64,000 nucleotides of DNA from Limnomonas spitsbergensis. Lineage: Eukaryota > Chlorophyta > Chlorophyceae > Chlamydomonadales. This document shows positions 35,901 to 45,300 of the stretch, in pieces. The stretch spans positions 4,774,001 to 4,838,000 of the forward strand of contig JAYJMM010000116.1 of assembly GCA_037349105.1 (NCBI GenBank), read 5' to 3'. The notes beneath the pieces are model-generated. The model was not told the DNA's origin. It did not search any database and was given only the letters and a program-made list of their open reading frames with translations. Made by a program: the position numbers and the translations under genes. The number at the start of each line of letters is the position of its first letter. Position 1 is the stretch's first letter.

Positions 35901-36580
35901 CAGAATCAGAGTGTGAAGGGCGTGACGAGGATGATGGGCACCAGAGGCATGTGCTCACACTTGTTATGTCTCAAGCCACAAAGTATCGTCGCCTGATTCA
36001 CAATCTGCAGAACTGAAGGTGATGATGACCACAGTGCCCATGTTCAGTAAATTGGCAGATCGAAACACCCACCCCTGGTCACAGATCCCCCAAAGTGACA
36101 TCCTACTAGGCGAGAACACGGTAGCGGTACGGGTGTGGCTTCGGCCCAAGCTGCGCTGTTCCCTAAACCCGCACGCCCCTAGGGGGGCGCACTTTCTTCC
36201 TTTCTTCCCATCCCCACCTGCCTCAGGTGTCACACGGCCCTCCCCAGGTCTCACACGGCTCTTTCCCTCCCCCCCCTGTGGGCCCTCAGCCTTCAATACC
36301 CCAAACCCTAGGAAATAAGACACGAGTCCCAGCCATGAACCCTGAACCACAGGCCCCCATTCCCCCATGTAGTGGAAAGGTGGTGTGTGGGCTTATTGGC
36401 CTAGGGTTCAGATGCGCCCCCCACCCATTCACCCTGATGCCTCACCGTGCCTAGGGTTTAGATGAGCCCCCCCCCCCCCCCCCTGTTTAGGGTTAAGGGT
36501 TTAGACGAGCCCCCCCCCCCCCCCCACCCCCGTTCCCCCTGATGCCTCACCGTGCCTAGGTTGATGGCGATACTGGCCGC
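20928..36580 (-). CDS. NIPA-like (DUF803) magnesium transporter, multi-exon
   Basis: Exons in transcript order: 36580-36551, 35641-35571, 32326-32256, 27264-27176, 26453-26332, 25959-25873, 24443-24345, 23936-23847, 23255-23163, 22768-22715, 21798-21718, 21089-20928 (TGA stop). All have AG acceptors and GT donors, mostly GTGAG. Reading phase is consistent at every junction except between 25873 and 24443, where a short exon is probably missing; 25115-25081 (MVQKLLGIR) fits the incoming phase only. About 349 residues are read. Signatures in order: INLGT, NVMKLGHN, WQIGIFVFIVGTLASFASYA, FAAQSLLSALGAVQFVANVV, FGDHSTTKYTVEELIDLY, LIGTQSVLFSKSLSVLL, WVSRLNK, IIVPLMQICWTLFSIVEG, FVGVYLLT. These match the NIPA/DUF803 family of multi-pass membrane proteins thought to carry Mg2+. 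The start exon lies upstream of 36,580 and was not found. The family call is firm; substrate is inferred. Confidence 0.88.
22080..22714. repeat. 59-bp intronic minisatellite made of an exon 3' end plus donor
   Basis: About 11 copies abut the exon 22768-22715. On the gene strand each unit holds GGCCTAGGGGTGGCG followed by GTGAGTTATGG, that is, the last 17 or so exon bases and the start of the intron. The authentic junction differs by only one or two bases. Reading past the true donor meets a stop within one unit. Confidence 0.95.
22937..23120. repeat. 94-bp direct duplication in intron
   Basis: Two copies, with GTGTTTCATGACATATGG at 22,947 and 23,041, next to the exon 23255-23163. No coding content recognised. 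Confidence 0.8.
23221..23645. repeat. 94-bp minisatellite made of an acceptor plus exon 5' end
   Basis: About four copies. On the gene strand each carries a C-rich tract, CCAG, then GTATGTTCCCAGCTATGATC and CATCGTACC: the acceptor and first 30 or so bases of exon 23255-23163 (LRMFPAMIIVP). Only the copy nearest the exon continues into the full exon. Confidence 0.93.
23937..24020. repeat. Degenerate copy of acceptor plus exon start
   Basis: On the gene strand, a GGGCGACAGTCAGCTTGGC stretch preceded by CACTCTTTTA mirrors the acceptor and start of exon 23936-23847 (CACTCTTTCCAG, then GGCGACAACCAGTTTGG). One decayed tandem copy, about 75 bp upstream of the real junction. Confidence 0.75.
24476..24830. 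repeat. About 120-bp tandem repeat, three copies, in intron
   Basis: Copies begin near 24,476, 24,600 and 24,716 with TCCTACACAAGACCAGCAGG-like sequence and contain TTTTAAATGCA and ATCAGCAGCAG motifs. They adjoin the acceptor side of exon 24443-24345. Confidence 0.85.
24907..24999. repeat. About 29-bp tandem repeat, three copies
   Basis: Three units containing CAGTCCCTCACCATGCACAT followed by GGAAC. Confidence 0.85.
25140..25560. repeat. Interspersed CCCTAAGACTGGAC units with donor copies
   Basis: Irregular tandem units containing CACCCTAAGACTGGAC. Two copies of a CACCTGACTATTTCCTTCCC stretch (about 25,193 and 25,312) correspond to the end and donor of exon 25959-25873. The units are inverted relatives of the 15-bp repeat that follows. 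Confidence 0.75.
25590..25845. repeat. 15-bp minisatellite (GGTCCAGTATCTTAG)
   Basis: About 17 nearly perfect copies; the junction of units reads TTAGGGTCC. 15 bp keeps frame, so open frames appear on both strands; they lie in an intron of the NIPA-like gene. Confidence 0.95.
26163..26371. repeat. 104-bp duplication of an exon 3' end and donor
   Basis: Two copies share CACTCACTGCTTATACAGG and TCGATCAGTTCCTCCACCG (plus strand): the final 40 or so bases of exon 26453-26332 (VEELIDLYK) plus the donor and intron start. Only the upstream copy is connected to the rest of the exon. Confidence 0.93.
26600..26905. repeat. About 108-bp tandem repeat containing exon acceptor pieces
   Basis: About three copies, each with CAGGCAGTGGCCAA and ATCTACGACAG. 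These come from the 5' part and acceptor of exon 26453-26332 and lie in the intron just upstream of it. Confidence 0.85.
27445..31925. repeat. 76-bp intronic minisatellite, about 58 copies
   Basis: Highly homogeneous 76-bp units containing ATGTCCGGTGGCAATCTGCA, GTGTGATCCCTCCCCTCACA and GGACCAGGAGGCATCC. Differences are mostly GTG/ATG and CCC/CTC single-base variants. On the gene strand each unit has GTGAGGGG (donor-like) and GGCTGCAG (acceptor-like). The right end (31,830-31,921) collapses into four 22-bp subunits with CCTCACAGGACCAGG. It fills the intron between exons 32326-32256 and 27264-27176. Confidence 0.97.
32131..32275. repeat. 105-bp duplication of an exon 3' end and donor
   Basis: Plus-strand CACTCACCATAGGATGCAAA and GCTGGCGAGGGTGCCGACAA occur at about 32,147 and 32,250. 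The right copy is the real end of exon 32326-32256 (GTLASFASY); the left copy is a partial exon with its own donor inside the intron. Confidence 0.92.
32360..33957. repeat. 13-bp telomere-like minisatellite in intron
   Basis: About 120 copies of GGCCAGGGTTTAA / GGTCAGGGTTTAA. Each unit contains AGGGTTTA, an overlap of the TTTAGGG telomere heptamer, but spaced at 13 bp and not 7, so this is an interstitial derivative and not a chromosome end. It lies within a NIPA-like gene intron. Confidence 0.95.
34504..34760. repeat. 158-bp direct duplication
   Basis: CTGAGGGCAAGACAG and GCTTGCTGGCAATACCCCC recur at 34,504 and 34,662. Confidence 0.85.
34817..35570. repeat. 39-bp minisatellite made of an exon 3' end plus donor
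   Basis: About 19 copies abutting exon 35641-35571. On the gene strand each unit reads GAAGCCCTCTATCGT then GTGAGTCTCAGGGCAGG: roughly 23 exon bases plus 16 intron bases of the real junction. Because 39 is a multiple of 3, a 411-codon plus-strand frame and a 251-codon minus-strand frame exist; I regard both as artefacts. Reading past the true donor meets an in-frame TGA at once, so distal donors could not yield a normal protein. Confidence 0.96.
36427..36556. repeat. Donor duplication and poly-C tracts
   Basis: Plus-strand CCTGATGCCTCACCGTGCCT occurs at about 36,436 and 36,538. The second is the real donor of micro-exon 36580-36551. Between them lie GGGTTTAGA (telomere-like) motifs and two C runs of about 16-18 bases. 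Confidence 0.82.
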
Positions 36581-36790
36581 CTGCGACAACACACACACAC
36601 ACACAATTGTTCATCCACATGCATCAACAATGAAACCACACCAGTACTTTGCCACTTGCCAGTAATGTGTCAGGATGGGGCATCATGATCAGGATATCTG
36701 TATGGTAGCCCACCTAGTGCTACGGCCGAACGGGTGGCTTCCTTAATCCACGCCCCAGGTTGTTTATTATTTATTTTATCATAAACGAGC

Positions 36791-37065
36791 GAGGTTTACC
36801 GCCCTCTACCGGTCTACCGGCCCAAGACCGGCCTACCGGCCCTACCGGGGGTTACCGGCACTTACCGCCCCTACCGGCCCCTACCGGCCCCTACCGGTCT
36901 TCCGACCCCATACCGGCCTACCGGCCCTTACCGGGCACATACCGGCCCTACCGGCCAAAGACGCCCCTTACCGGCCCTTACCGCTCCTACCGGGCTTTAC
37001 CGCCCCTATCGGCCTTTACCGCCCCGTACCTGCCCTTACCGCCCCTACCGGCCCTTACCGGGTGT
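36791..37065. repeat. CCGGTA-rich irregular repeat
   Basis: Dense irregular units of CTACCGGCC / CTTACCGGCC. On the minus strand these give many GGTAAGGG and GGTAGGG motifs. Possibly an intron repeat near the unfound first exon of the NIPA-like gene, or the end of an unidentified element; neither is shown. Confidence 0.8.
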
Positions 37066-37566
37066 ATTCCCTATTGAGCCTTGTCCATATAGGCGTTTTA
37101 TCGATCACCGAACAATGGCCATACAGAGAGTTGACTGATCATGAAATTAGAGATTTCCACCCTCCCGGTATACGGACCGGTACATGTCATCGGTGTGGAT
37201 TCTTGGTCCTAATCTTCCGATCATCGCAAGAGCCCATTGATCTCGGGACCTACATTTTGAAGTAAGCGACTACTTTTAATCTCAATGGGAATTGAGATTA
37301 TCGTTCGTCGTCGAGCATTTCTATATTCGAGAAGACAACACGTGTAAGGTGAGATCTACTCGTCTATGGGTCATCAGACCCCTGCGAACCATCGCCCTAT
37401 CTCCCTATTACAACCCGGGTATTTGCAACGACGCCCAATTGGTGCACTACATGGCGCGATAATTTTCGCGCGCGCCTGGTTATGGAGGGCAGGCTCGCCC
37501 TAGCGTCTCACACCATGTATATTTGCACAGTTAGGGCGTGCATTAGAAGATCTTTGAACTGGCACC

Positions 37567-40366
37567 ATGCCTCAAGCTGCCCGGTATACCAGTCCCCCTC
37601 CGGTCTGGTGCAGGCACCCTGCCACCTCTCCATGCAAGAGCAATATGTCCCCATTACATGTCCCCTGTGCAGAGGCTGAAATGGAAGGTGGTTGGGGCAA
37701 GAGGCCGGGTGATGAGAAGGCAGAAGATGTCAAGAAAGTGGAGGTACGACACTATTGGTGCATGGCGAGCACTTCCTGTGAACATCTGCCTGGCTGACAT
37801 CACCTCCCATACCCTGTTATAGTACCTGGATCCGTGTCACCAATGGGGATTGTTAATCCCTAATCCTACTGGCGGCGAAGACGCGGTCTTTCCAGACCTC
37901 ACCAACCCCAAGTCCCACACTGTTGATGGGGGCCATTTGGCGAACTGGTATAGCTGGATGGGCGTGAACGCGCCCCCCTGAGCAGGTTGAAGCATTGCAT
38001 AAATGCCGGGGCGGATTACAGCAATTGAGGACCAAGTTCGGTTACATTGGTTCAGATTGCGCCTCTGCTAACAATCCAAAGGACCTTGACAAGGCAAAGG
38101 TAGGAGGTAGCCACAAAGGGCATAGTGGCTATTCCTATGCCATAGGGGGGAGCTTCACATCATTGTTTTGACCTAAGTAATGCCTCAGCCCTTAACGACA
38201 CTGCCTTTCTGGGACCCCCCATTTAGGTGGCCTTGTGGCGAGCCCGCCGGGGCAAAACGCTGACAGAGAACGATCCAGCTGTTGCAGAGGCCATGCTCCG
38301 CCTTGCGAACGTAGTGATCAGAAAATTGGCACCAGAATGGCCTTCTGATATCCAAATTGTTGTGGTAAGTCTGTCTGCTATTAATCCGGTACACGCACAT
38401 TCTGTTTCTGTTTGGTCAGAGCCCAATTGATTGGAAGTATTTGAATATCCTATTATCACTAAATAAACCTTGTTAGGTGATGGATTGTGGAGGTTGCAGC
38501 ACATTAATGTGACCTGGCCTAGGCAACTTTTAAGAGACTAACATCTGATTCTTACCCAAAGTATAAGGACTGTCTACCTGCCTTCCCTGTACAGTCCCCG
38601 GACAAACCTACCAGGCAAGATGAGTACCTCCAGGTTCGGAATCCCCTTAAGGGGGCGAAACGGAAGCGGCAACAACAGAAACAACAGCAGCGGGAGCATG
38701 AGCAGGTTCATGCCAGTTCTGCTGCTCAGCTCGATGCCCATCTGCGGCAACAACAACCGCCGCAGCAACAGCAACCGCAGCAGCAGCTCCAACAACAGCC
38801 GCAACGGCGGTTTCAGCAGATTGAGCAGCGGCTGATGCGGAAGCAGGCTATTGAGCAACGACAAGAGAATCGGCAACAGAAGGAACGGCAGCAGCAACAG
38901 CAGGAGGAGCGACAAATGGAGCAGCAGCAGAGGGAGCAGCAACAGAGGGAGCAGCAGCAGAGGGAGCAGCAGAACAGGGAGCATCAGAACAGGGAGCAGC
39001 AGCGGAGGGAGCAGGAGCAGAGGGAGCATGAGCAGAGGGAGCAGCAGAAGAGGGAGCAGCAGAAGAGGGAGCAGCAGAACAGGGAGCTGCGACAGAGGGA
39101 GCAGGAACAGAGGGAGCAGGAACAGAGGGGGCAGGAACAGAGGGAGCAGCAAAAGAGGGAACAACAAAACAGGGAGCAGCAGCAGAGGGAGCAGGAACAG
39201 AAGGAGCATGAGCAGAGGGAGCAGGAGCAGAGGGAGCAGCAGAAACAGGAGCAGCGGCAGAGGGAGCAGGAGCAGAGGGAGCAGGAGCAGAGGGAGCAGC
39301 AGAAAAAGGAGCAACGGCAGATGGAGCAGGAGCAGAGGGAGCAGGAAAAGAGGGAACAACAAAACAGGGAGCAGCAGCAGAGGGAGCAGGAACAGAAGGA
39401 GCATGAGCAGAGGGAGCAGGAGCAGAGGGAGCAGCAGAAAAAGGAGCAACGGCAGAGGGAGCAGGAGCAGAGGGAGCAGGAGCAGAGGGAGCAGGAGCAG
39501 AGGGAGCAGCAGAAAAAGGAGCAACGGCAGATGGAGAAGGAGCAGAGGGAGCAGGAAAAGAGGGAACAACAAAACAGGGAGCAGCAGCAGAGGGAGCAGG
39601 AACAGAAGGAGCATGAGCAGAGGGAGCAGGAGCAGAGGGAGCAGCAGAAAAAGGAGCAACGGCAGAAGGAGCATGAGCAGAGGGAGCAGGAGCAGAGGGA
39701 GCAGCAGAAAAAGGAGCAACGGCAGAAGGAGCATGAGCAGAGGGAGCAGGAGCAGAGGGAGCAGCAGAAAAAGGAGCAACGGCAGAGGGAGCAGGAGCAG
39801 AGGGAGCAGGAGCAGAGGGAGCAGGAGCAGAGGGAGCAGGAGCAGAGGGAGCAGGAGCAGAGGGAACAAGTGGCCTTTGAATGGGCTGTATATGTAGCTG
39901 CTGCCTATGCTGCCCAGCCGGGGCCGGACACCCAGCAGCAGGAGCGGCATGACCGTGTGGCGGCTGTTGAGGCTGCTGAGGCACTGATCAATTTGGCCGG
40001 TGGTGCCAGAGATGCTACAACCGTTATCAGGGCGCAAGGGGCGCCATGAACAAGGCGTGGACTGCCGCCGTGAAGGCAAAGCAGCAGGAGCCGCAGCCTC
40101 AGGAGCAGCCGCCTCAGGTCCAGCAGATGCCACCAGCGCCAGCAACAACAACCGTACCTGCAGCAACGAGCCTGGCACGGCAGGTGTCCACTGCCTCCGC
40201 TGCTGTGGCCAGCAGGTCGAGCAGGCGGCTGCATGTGAAGGTTGTGCCCACCACCAGCCCCACGACCAGCAGGCCCACCACCACCAGCAGGCCCACCACC
40301 GCAGCACAGCAACTAGGAGCCAAGAGGCAGCGGAGGAGTGCAAGCTCCGGGGATGAGTCGGAGTAG
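37567..40366 (+). CDS. Unrecognised Gln/Glu/Arg-repeat protein, multi-exon, frameshifted
   Basis: Exons: 37567-37743 (ATG start; an alternative start is the acceptor at 37671), 37823-38099, 38227-38364, 38595-40049, with GT-AG junctions in phase 0. Exon 2 reads YLDPCHQWGLLIPNPTGG and WYSWMGVNAPP, then shifts frame in a run of six C (37974-37979) and continues EQVEALHKCRGG. Exon 3 reads VALWRARRGKTLTEND. Exon 4 opens with a basic stretch (KGAKRKRQQQK) and carries about 330 residues of EQREQ repeats, probably a long charged helix. Its stop is at 40047-40049, but the +2 frame continues MNKAWTAAVKAK to a Lys/Arg-rich end (KRQRRSASSGDESE) at 40366, suggesting a second single-base shift. The basic ends hint at nuclear location. 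I recognise no family; a transposon-derived gene is possible. Confidence 0.6.
38835..39870. repeat. Coding 15-bp minisatellite (GAGCAGAGGGAGCAG)
   Basis: The EQREQ coding repeat, with longer blocks (AAAAAGGAGCAACGGCAG recurs) that show internal tandem duplication. All frames tend to stay open, giving Leu-rich and Ala/Pro/Ser-rich antisense frames that I reject as genes. Confidence 0.93.
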
Positions 40367-40668
40367 CAATAGGAGCAGGGTTCCGGTGGCAGTGTTAGGA
40401 GTGTTGGCCTGAGGGGCATGTTCAAGCTGCCTCTTGGGCCCTTGTTCGTTGCCCAAGTCCTGGAGAGATCCTGACCTTGACCTTGCCCAATGACGGGTGG
40501 AATGAGGATGAGGATGATCGGGACAATTTGTGGCAAGCGGTGCTTGATTTGGCCGACGACCATCATGTGACATCTTGACTGAGACTCCTTGACTGTAAGG
40601 TTATGAGCCCTAATACCGTACTGCTCCGTATGTAGCCATCCGTACTGCTTGCATCATGAATACTGGGT

Positions 40669-40694
40669 GCAGACAGAGCTACGGCCCTGTCTGC
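40669..40694. other. Perfect 8-bp stem hairpin
   Basis: GCAGACAG and CTGTCTGC are separated by 10 bases. Located about 300 bp after the end of the Gln/Glu-rich gene; function unknown. Confidence 0.4.
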
Positions 40695-41001
40695 ATCCGG
40701 GGGTTACTTACTAGAAGTCCCGGTGTTGGCTGGTTGCCTTCTGCTTATCTCAATCCTATACGAGGTACTCGGAGTTGGGTTCGACTCCCAAAACATCACT
40801 TCTCTAGTAAGCATCTTGTACAGCCATGGTAGCCATGAATATACCGAACATGTCAAATATACCAACATACTTGGTTGCCGAAACTTTTAGATATTAAAAA
40901 GGTACAAACATATGACGCTTGCGTGTCACGAAACGCTCGCTCCCGCTCGCGACATGTACTTGTGGGGCGGAGGCGTTAACCGCCATCAGTCTGCTTGGTG
41001 T

Positions 41002-41232
41002 GTGTCTTGCTTTAGGGTTAAGGGTTCTACAGTTTGGTGTGTTCCTTGCTTTAGGGTTCAGGTTTCTACTGTTTGGTGTGTTTCTGAATTTAGGGTTCAG
41101 GGTTCTGCTGTTTGGTGTGTTTCTTACTTTAGGGTTCAGGGTTCTACTGTTTGGTGTGTTTCTTACTTTAGGGTTCAGGGTTCTACTGTTTGATGGGTGT
41201 CTTGCTTTAGGGTTCATGGTTCTGCTTTTTGT
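41002..41232. repeat. 39-bp telomere-like minisatellite, about 6 copies
   Basis: Units contain TTTAGGGTTCAGGGTTCTAC and GTTTGGTGTGTTTCTT. The TTTAGGG heptamer is intact in each unit. Both strands stay open through the array because the period is a multiple of three. Confidence 0.93.
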
Positions 41233-42361
41233 GTGTTTCTTACGTTTCTCTTTGTTGGGGGCTGTGATCTTGACTGCCCAATGGTTCTTCGGACTTCCTT
41301 CTACTTTTTGAGATGGCCTTTTCCTTCTCATTTTCCGTCTTTGCCTTGCTCTTCTAGGCTTAAGTTCGTTTTTCTCCCGGCTAGACACTCAGTTAGGCAC
41401 CCATGTGGCCGAGCCTTTGCAGCCTTGTGGACAACAATGACCCTGACTAAGAGGAAGCATGAAAGCTGAATTTTCGAACAATTCCAGGGTACACAAAATC
41501 ATGGGTCGAAAACAGCTAGGCCCTGGCATGCCAGCTACCCTTCATCTCTGCACTAAGGGCCTTGCTCTTAAGTCCCGGCCGCCAGGCCCTAGCTGATGTC
41601 TCCCACGGATCTTATCAAAGGAATTTGTGTACTCTGGAATACCAGGGTCGAGAATTTGAGGGATGGATTTAAAATGGCCTCCCTACAAGTGATAAATCAT
41701 CAGACAGATTATAAGCCCGGAGGAAAACATTCAATCATCAGACATATTATAAGCCCGGAGGAAAAAATTCAGACTGCCTACACCTGATCCCTGACTCTAC
41801 GACGAAGCACGGAGGCCTGCCCAACGCTGCATAACTGTATCTAGTTAGCTAGATGCGAGGCCATGGCCTCCACTGACGCTGCCAATAAGGGATGCATTAC
41901 CAATCAGGATGTCCGACAGAAGCACCATGTTTTGAATCGCTTTCAACCCGGCATGCAACTAAGGGTCGGTACAAAGTGAGCGCATTTATCTCATTGCCTT
42001 CTTCGGAGGGGCCAGGCAGCAGTGCACAACGAACAATAACGAAATGCTCATCCATGTCAGTAACGTTACACCTCTGGGCCCGCTCAAAGCTCATCCATGT
42101 CATCCTAAGAGAACACCATTTAATACATTCGACATCACAATGAAGTGAGGGGCAGGAGCATGATGGGAACAGAGTGTTCACGCTCGCTTGCTGAGTCAAG
42201 GAACATGGATGGTGGAAGCAGAAAGTCAACAACACATGAACGGAAGCCAACCAGCCAGACCGTATGACGCCAGTATGTACAACAGTACAGACGCGCAATG
42301 GCGGTACACAGGCTGTACAAGGGTTGAATGAGTCACGGCTAGGATACAGGGTTCAGGGTTT
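41233..42361. other. No recognisable gene
   Basis: About 1.1 kb of intergenic-looking sequence between convergent genes. The only structure is a 45-bp direct duplication at about 41,690-41,780 sharing ATTATAAGCCCGGAGG. Confidence 0.5.
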
Positions 42362-45300
42362 TTATTGCTGTCGCCAGGACCTCGATAAACTGAGGGGCTG
42401 TGGGGACCTGTTCCGTCCTGCTCCCCAGCTGCCGCCCCCTCCGCCTCCGCTGTTCCCACCGCTGCCCATCTGGCCCAGCAACGCACCTCCAGCAGCAGCT
42501 GCAGCAGGGGAGAACAGCAACTTAATAAATTGATACCGCACAGTAGCACCAAAGGCCTATCCCAAACGATCAGATACAAGTCTTACACCTTCAGCACCCT
42601 GCTTGTGAATGCACCTGCTGACTCCCCCCTACTGCTGCTGCTGCTGCATGGATGCCTGTAGGAAGAGTTGCATCTTGGCCTAACGATGAGACTGCTGCGA
42701 CAAGTTCACCCAATAGTTAATACTGAATCCAGTCATGTTGTTGCTATGAGTCATGAGCGCCCAACCCTTGCTACTAAGGATGATCCTTCTTCCACACGCT
42801 TGTTGGCCGCGCGAGAGTCTCCCCCGTCATGCGCCGCCTCTCCCTTGCGCACCTGCTGCATAGTTAAAGTTGTAATGGGCTGCACCACTGCCCGGTCTGC
42901 CTGATGCCGCACTACCACCGCTGCCAGGCCTGCCTGCAGCCGCAGCCGGTGATGCCCACGGCATGTTTCCCAGCGGGGAGGCAGGCCACGTCGGTTGGGT
43001 TAAGGGGCCTGCCGGGCCGCCACTGCTAGGCATGCCAGGCAGGCCCACACCTCCTCCTCCCTCCCCTTCATTGCCTGGCTGGGACATGTTGCCGTCCTGC
43101 AGGCGGACGGGGCCGTCCTCAAGAGGAGGGGCGCCCCAGGCATGCTGGCGGGCAGATGGGATCTGCTGCTGCTGCTGCTGCATCTGCTGCTGCTGGTTGG
43201 CCTGACAGAGGGGGGCAGCGGAGCAAAACAGTTGATATGTGCGTCAGTCACATTGGTACGTTCAATAACCCTCACCAACCCACTCTTTTAGCTCCCCCTC
43301 CGACACACCTGCTCTCCCCCGAACACCTGCTCCCTCCTCGGCTCTCCTCTTCCCTTAATCTTCGACCCCATGATCGCTGCAATGCTTGCCTGACCCCTCC
43401 TCGGGGTTACCATGTAGGCCCTAATCCCTAAACCCTCATCACCCGACCCCTCCTCGGGGTTGCCATGTAGGCCCTAATCCCTAAACCTTCATCACCCGAC
43501 CCCTCCTCGGGGTTGCCATGTAGGCCCTAATCCCTAAACCCTCATCACCCGACCCCTCCTCGGGTTGCCATGAAGGCCCTAATCCCTAAACCCTCATCAC
43601 CCGACCCCTCCTCGGGGTTGTCATGTAGGCCCTAATCCCTTAACCCTCATCACCTGATTCCTCTTCAGGTGACTTTATAGAGGTTTATGCCCTAATCCCT
43701 GAACCCTCATCACCTGGCTCCTCCTCAGGGCATACATGTAGGCCCCCAGGGATGCGGCAGTCGGCCCAGTGGACACCAATGTCCGTTCCGGTTGTTGCAG
43801 CAGCAGGCGGCTAGGCGGCGAATACAGCGCCTGAGGGTAATACAACGACGCGGAGGAGGCAGACTTGGGCAGCGGGGGAGGACGCCAGGTGCTGATAGGG
43901 TTGGGTGCACCCGCCCCCCCTGCGCCAGCAGATGAGGAGCGCTCGTGGGAAGAGGTGCTGGACACGCGACTGTAGACGTCGCCCAAGGCAGCAGCAGCAG
44001 GGGCACGGGCGTAGCTGGGGCTTGCTCCGAAACCCACTCCGTAATCCCCTGCTGCGGCTCCGTGCCCCTCCCTAGGGATTGGGACCGTAGCAGCAGGTGG
44101 CGCCATGCTGTTCATAGTGGACCACTGAGAGGGATGTGACGCGGCCTGGGAGCCATCACGCCTCGGTAATGGAATCCAATCATGGGCCAGGTGTGGCTGC
44201 TGTTGCTGCTGCTGTTGTTGCTGTTGCTGCTGCTGTTGTTGCATCCATGGATGTTGTTCGGCAGGCTGATGATGTTGTTGCTGTTCTTGTTGCTGCTGTT
44301 GCAACAGCTGTTGTTGCATCCACGGGTGTTGCGCAACATGTTGTTGTTGTTGTTGCAGGCTTGGGTTGAAGGTCGGTAGCGGGATCCAGTCGTTGCGAAG
44401 AGCCATCGCCTGTTGTTGCTGCTGCCACACCGCCTGTTGCTGCTGTTGCTCCTGTTGTTGCAGGTGTTGCGGAGAGGACAGGGGCAGCCAGGAGTCAGCG
44501 GGAAAGCCCCCGGCGTAGGAGGGGCTGTGCGGGCGGCCATGTTGCTGGTCTGGCCTCTGTTGTTGAGGTAGCTGCTGCTGCTCTTGTCGCCGACTTCGAG
44601 GATGGCCCGCCTCCACACGCCCTCCCTCCCCCACCTGCCTATACCCCTCCTGGTCGTCGTCCTCCTCATCCTCCCAGGAGTCCTCCTCTGGGGGGGCAGG
44701 GCGCCGATTGCCACGCTGACCTGCATCTCCTCCCCTTGTCCCTCCTGGGCCGCCTTCAGCTCGTCTCCCTGTCCCTGCTGTCCCCCCTGTCCCTCCTGCT
44801 GCTCCTTCCTGGGTGCTGCCGAATGGGGTCTTCCCTGGAAAGGGGGTGGCAGCCTGCTGCTCGGAGGAGGCCTTGCTGCCGAAGCGGGAGCGCGGGGCTT
44901 GCTTGACATGCTGATCGTCCCCGGATAGGTCCGGGGAAGCACCCAAGGGGGGGTAGACAGGGGGGAGACAAGGGTTGAGGGCCTTGATGGGGAAGGGGAG
45001 GGGGAGGCGCCTGAGGGGGCAGGCAGGGGGGTAACGGGTCTTAAGGGCATCAGGATGGAAAGGGGAGGGGGAGGGGGAGGGGGAGGTGGAGGTGGAGTGG
45101 GGGGGGGGGTTGGGGAGGATGGGGATGGGGACAGGCCTATGGGTGCAGGCAGGGGAGAGGCAGACAAGGGTTTGTGCCTTTATTGCTTTCATGGTGAGTG
45201 AGCCAGGAGAGGAAGGGGAAGGGGGACGGGCCTATGGGGGCAGACAGGAGAGGATACCGACAAGGGTTGATGGCCTTCATGGGAGGTGATCCAGGAGGGG

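Noticed and set aside
38574..40343. Leu-rich (589 codons) and Ala/Pro/Ser-rich (378 codons) antisense frames
   Set aside because: They are shadows of the EQREQ coding repeat; the plus frame has splice-linked upstream exons and a unique tail.
40774..40795. tRNA-like T arm (TTGGG, TTCGACT loop, CCCAA)
   Set aside because: No acceptable D arm or 7-base anticodon loop could be folded upstream, so it is not called as a tRNA.
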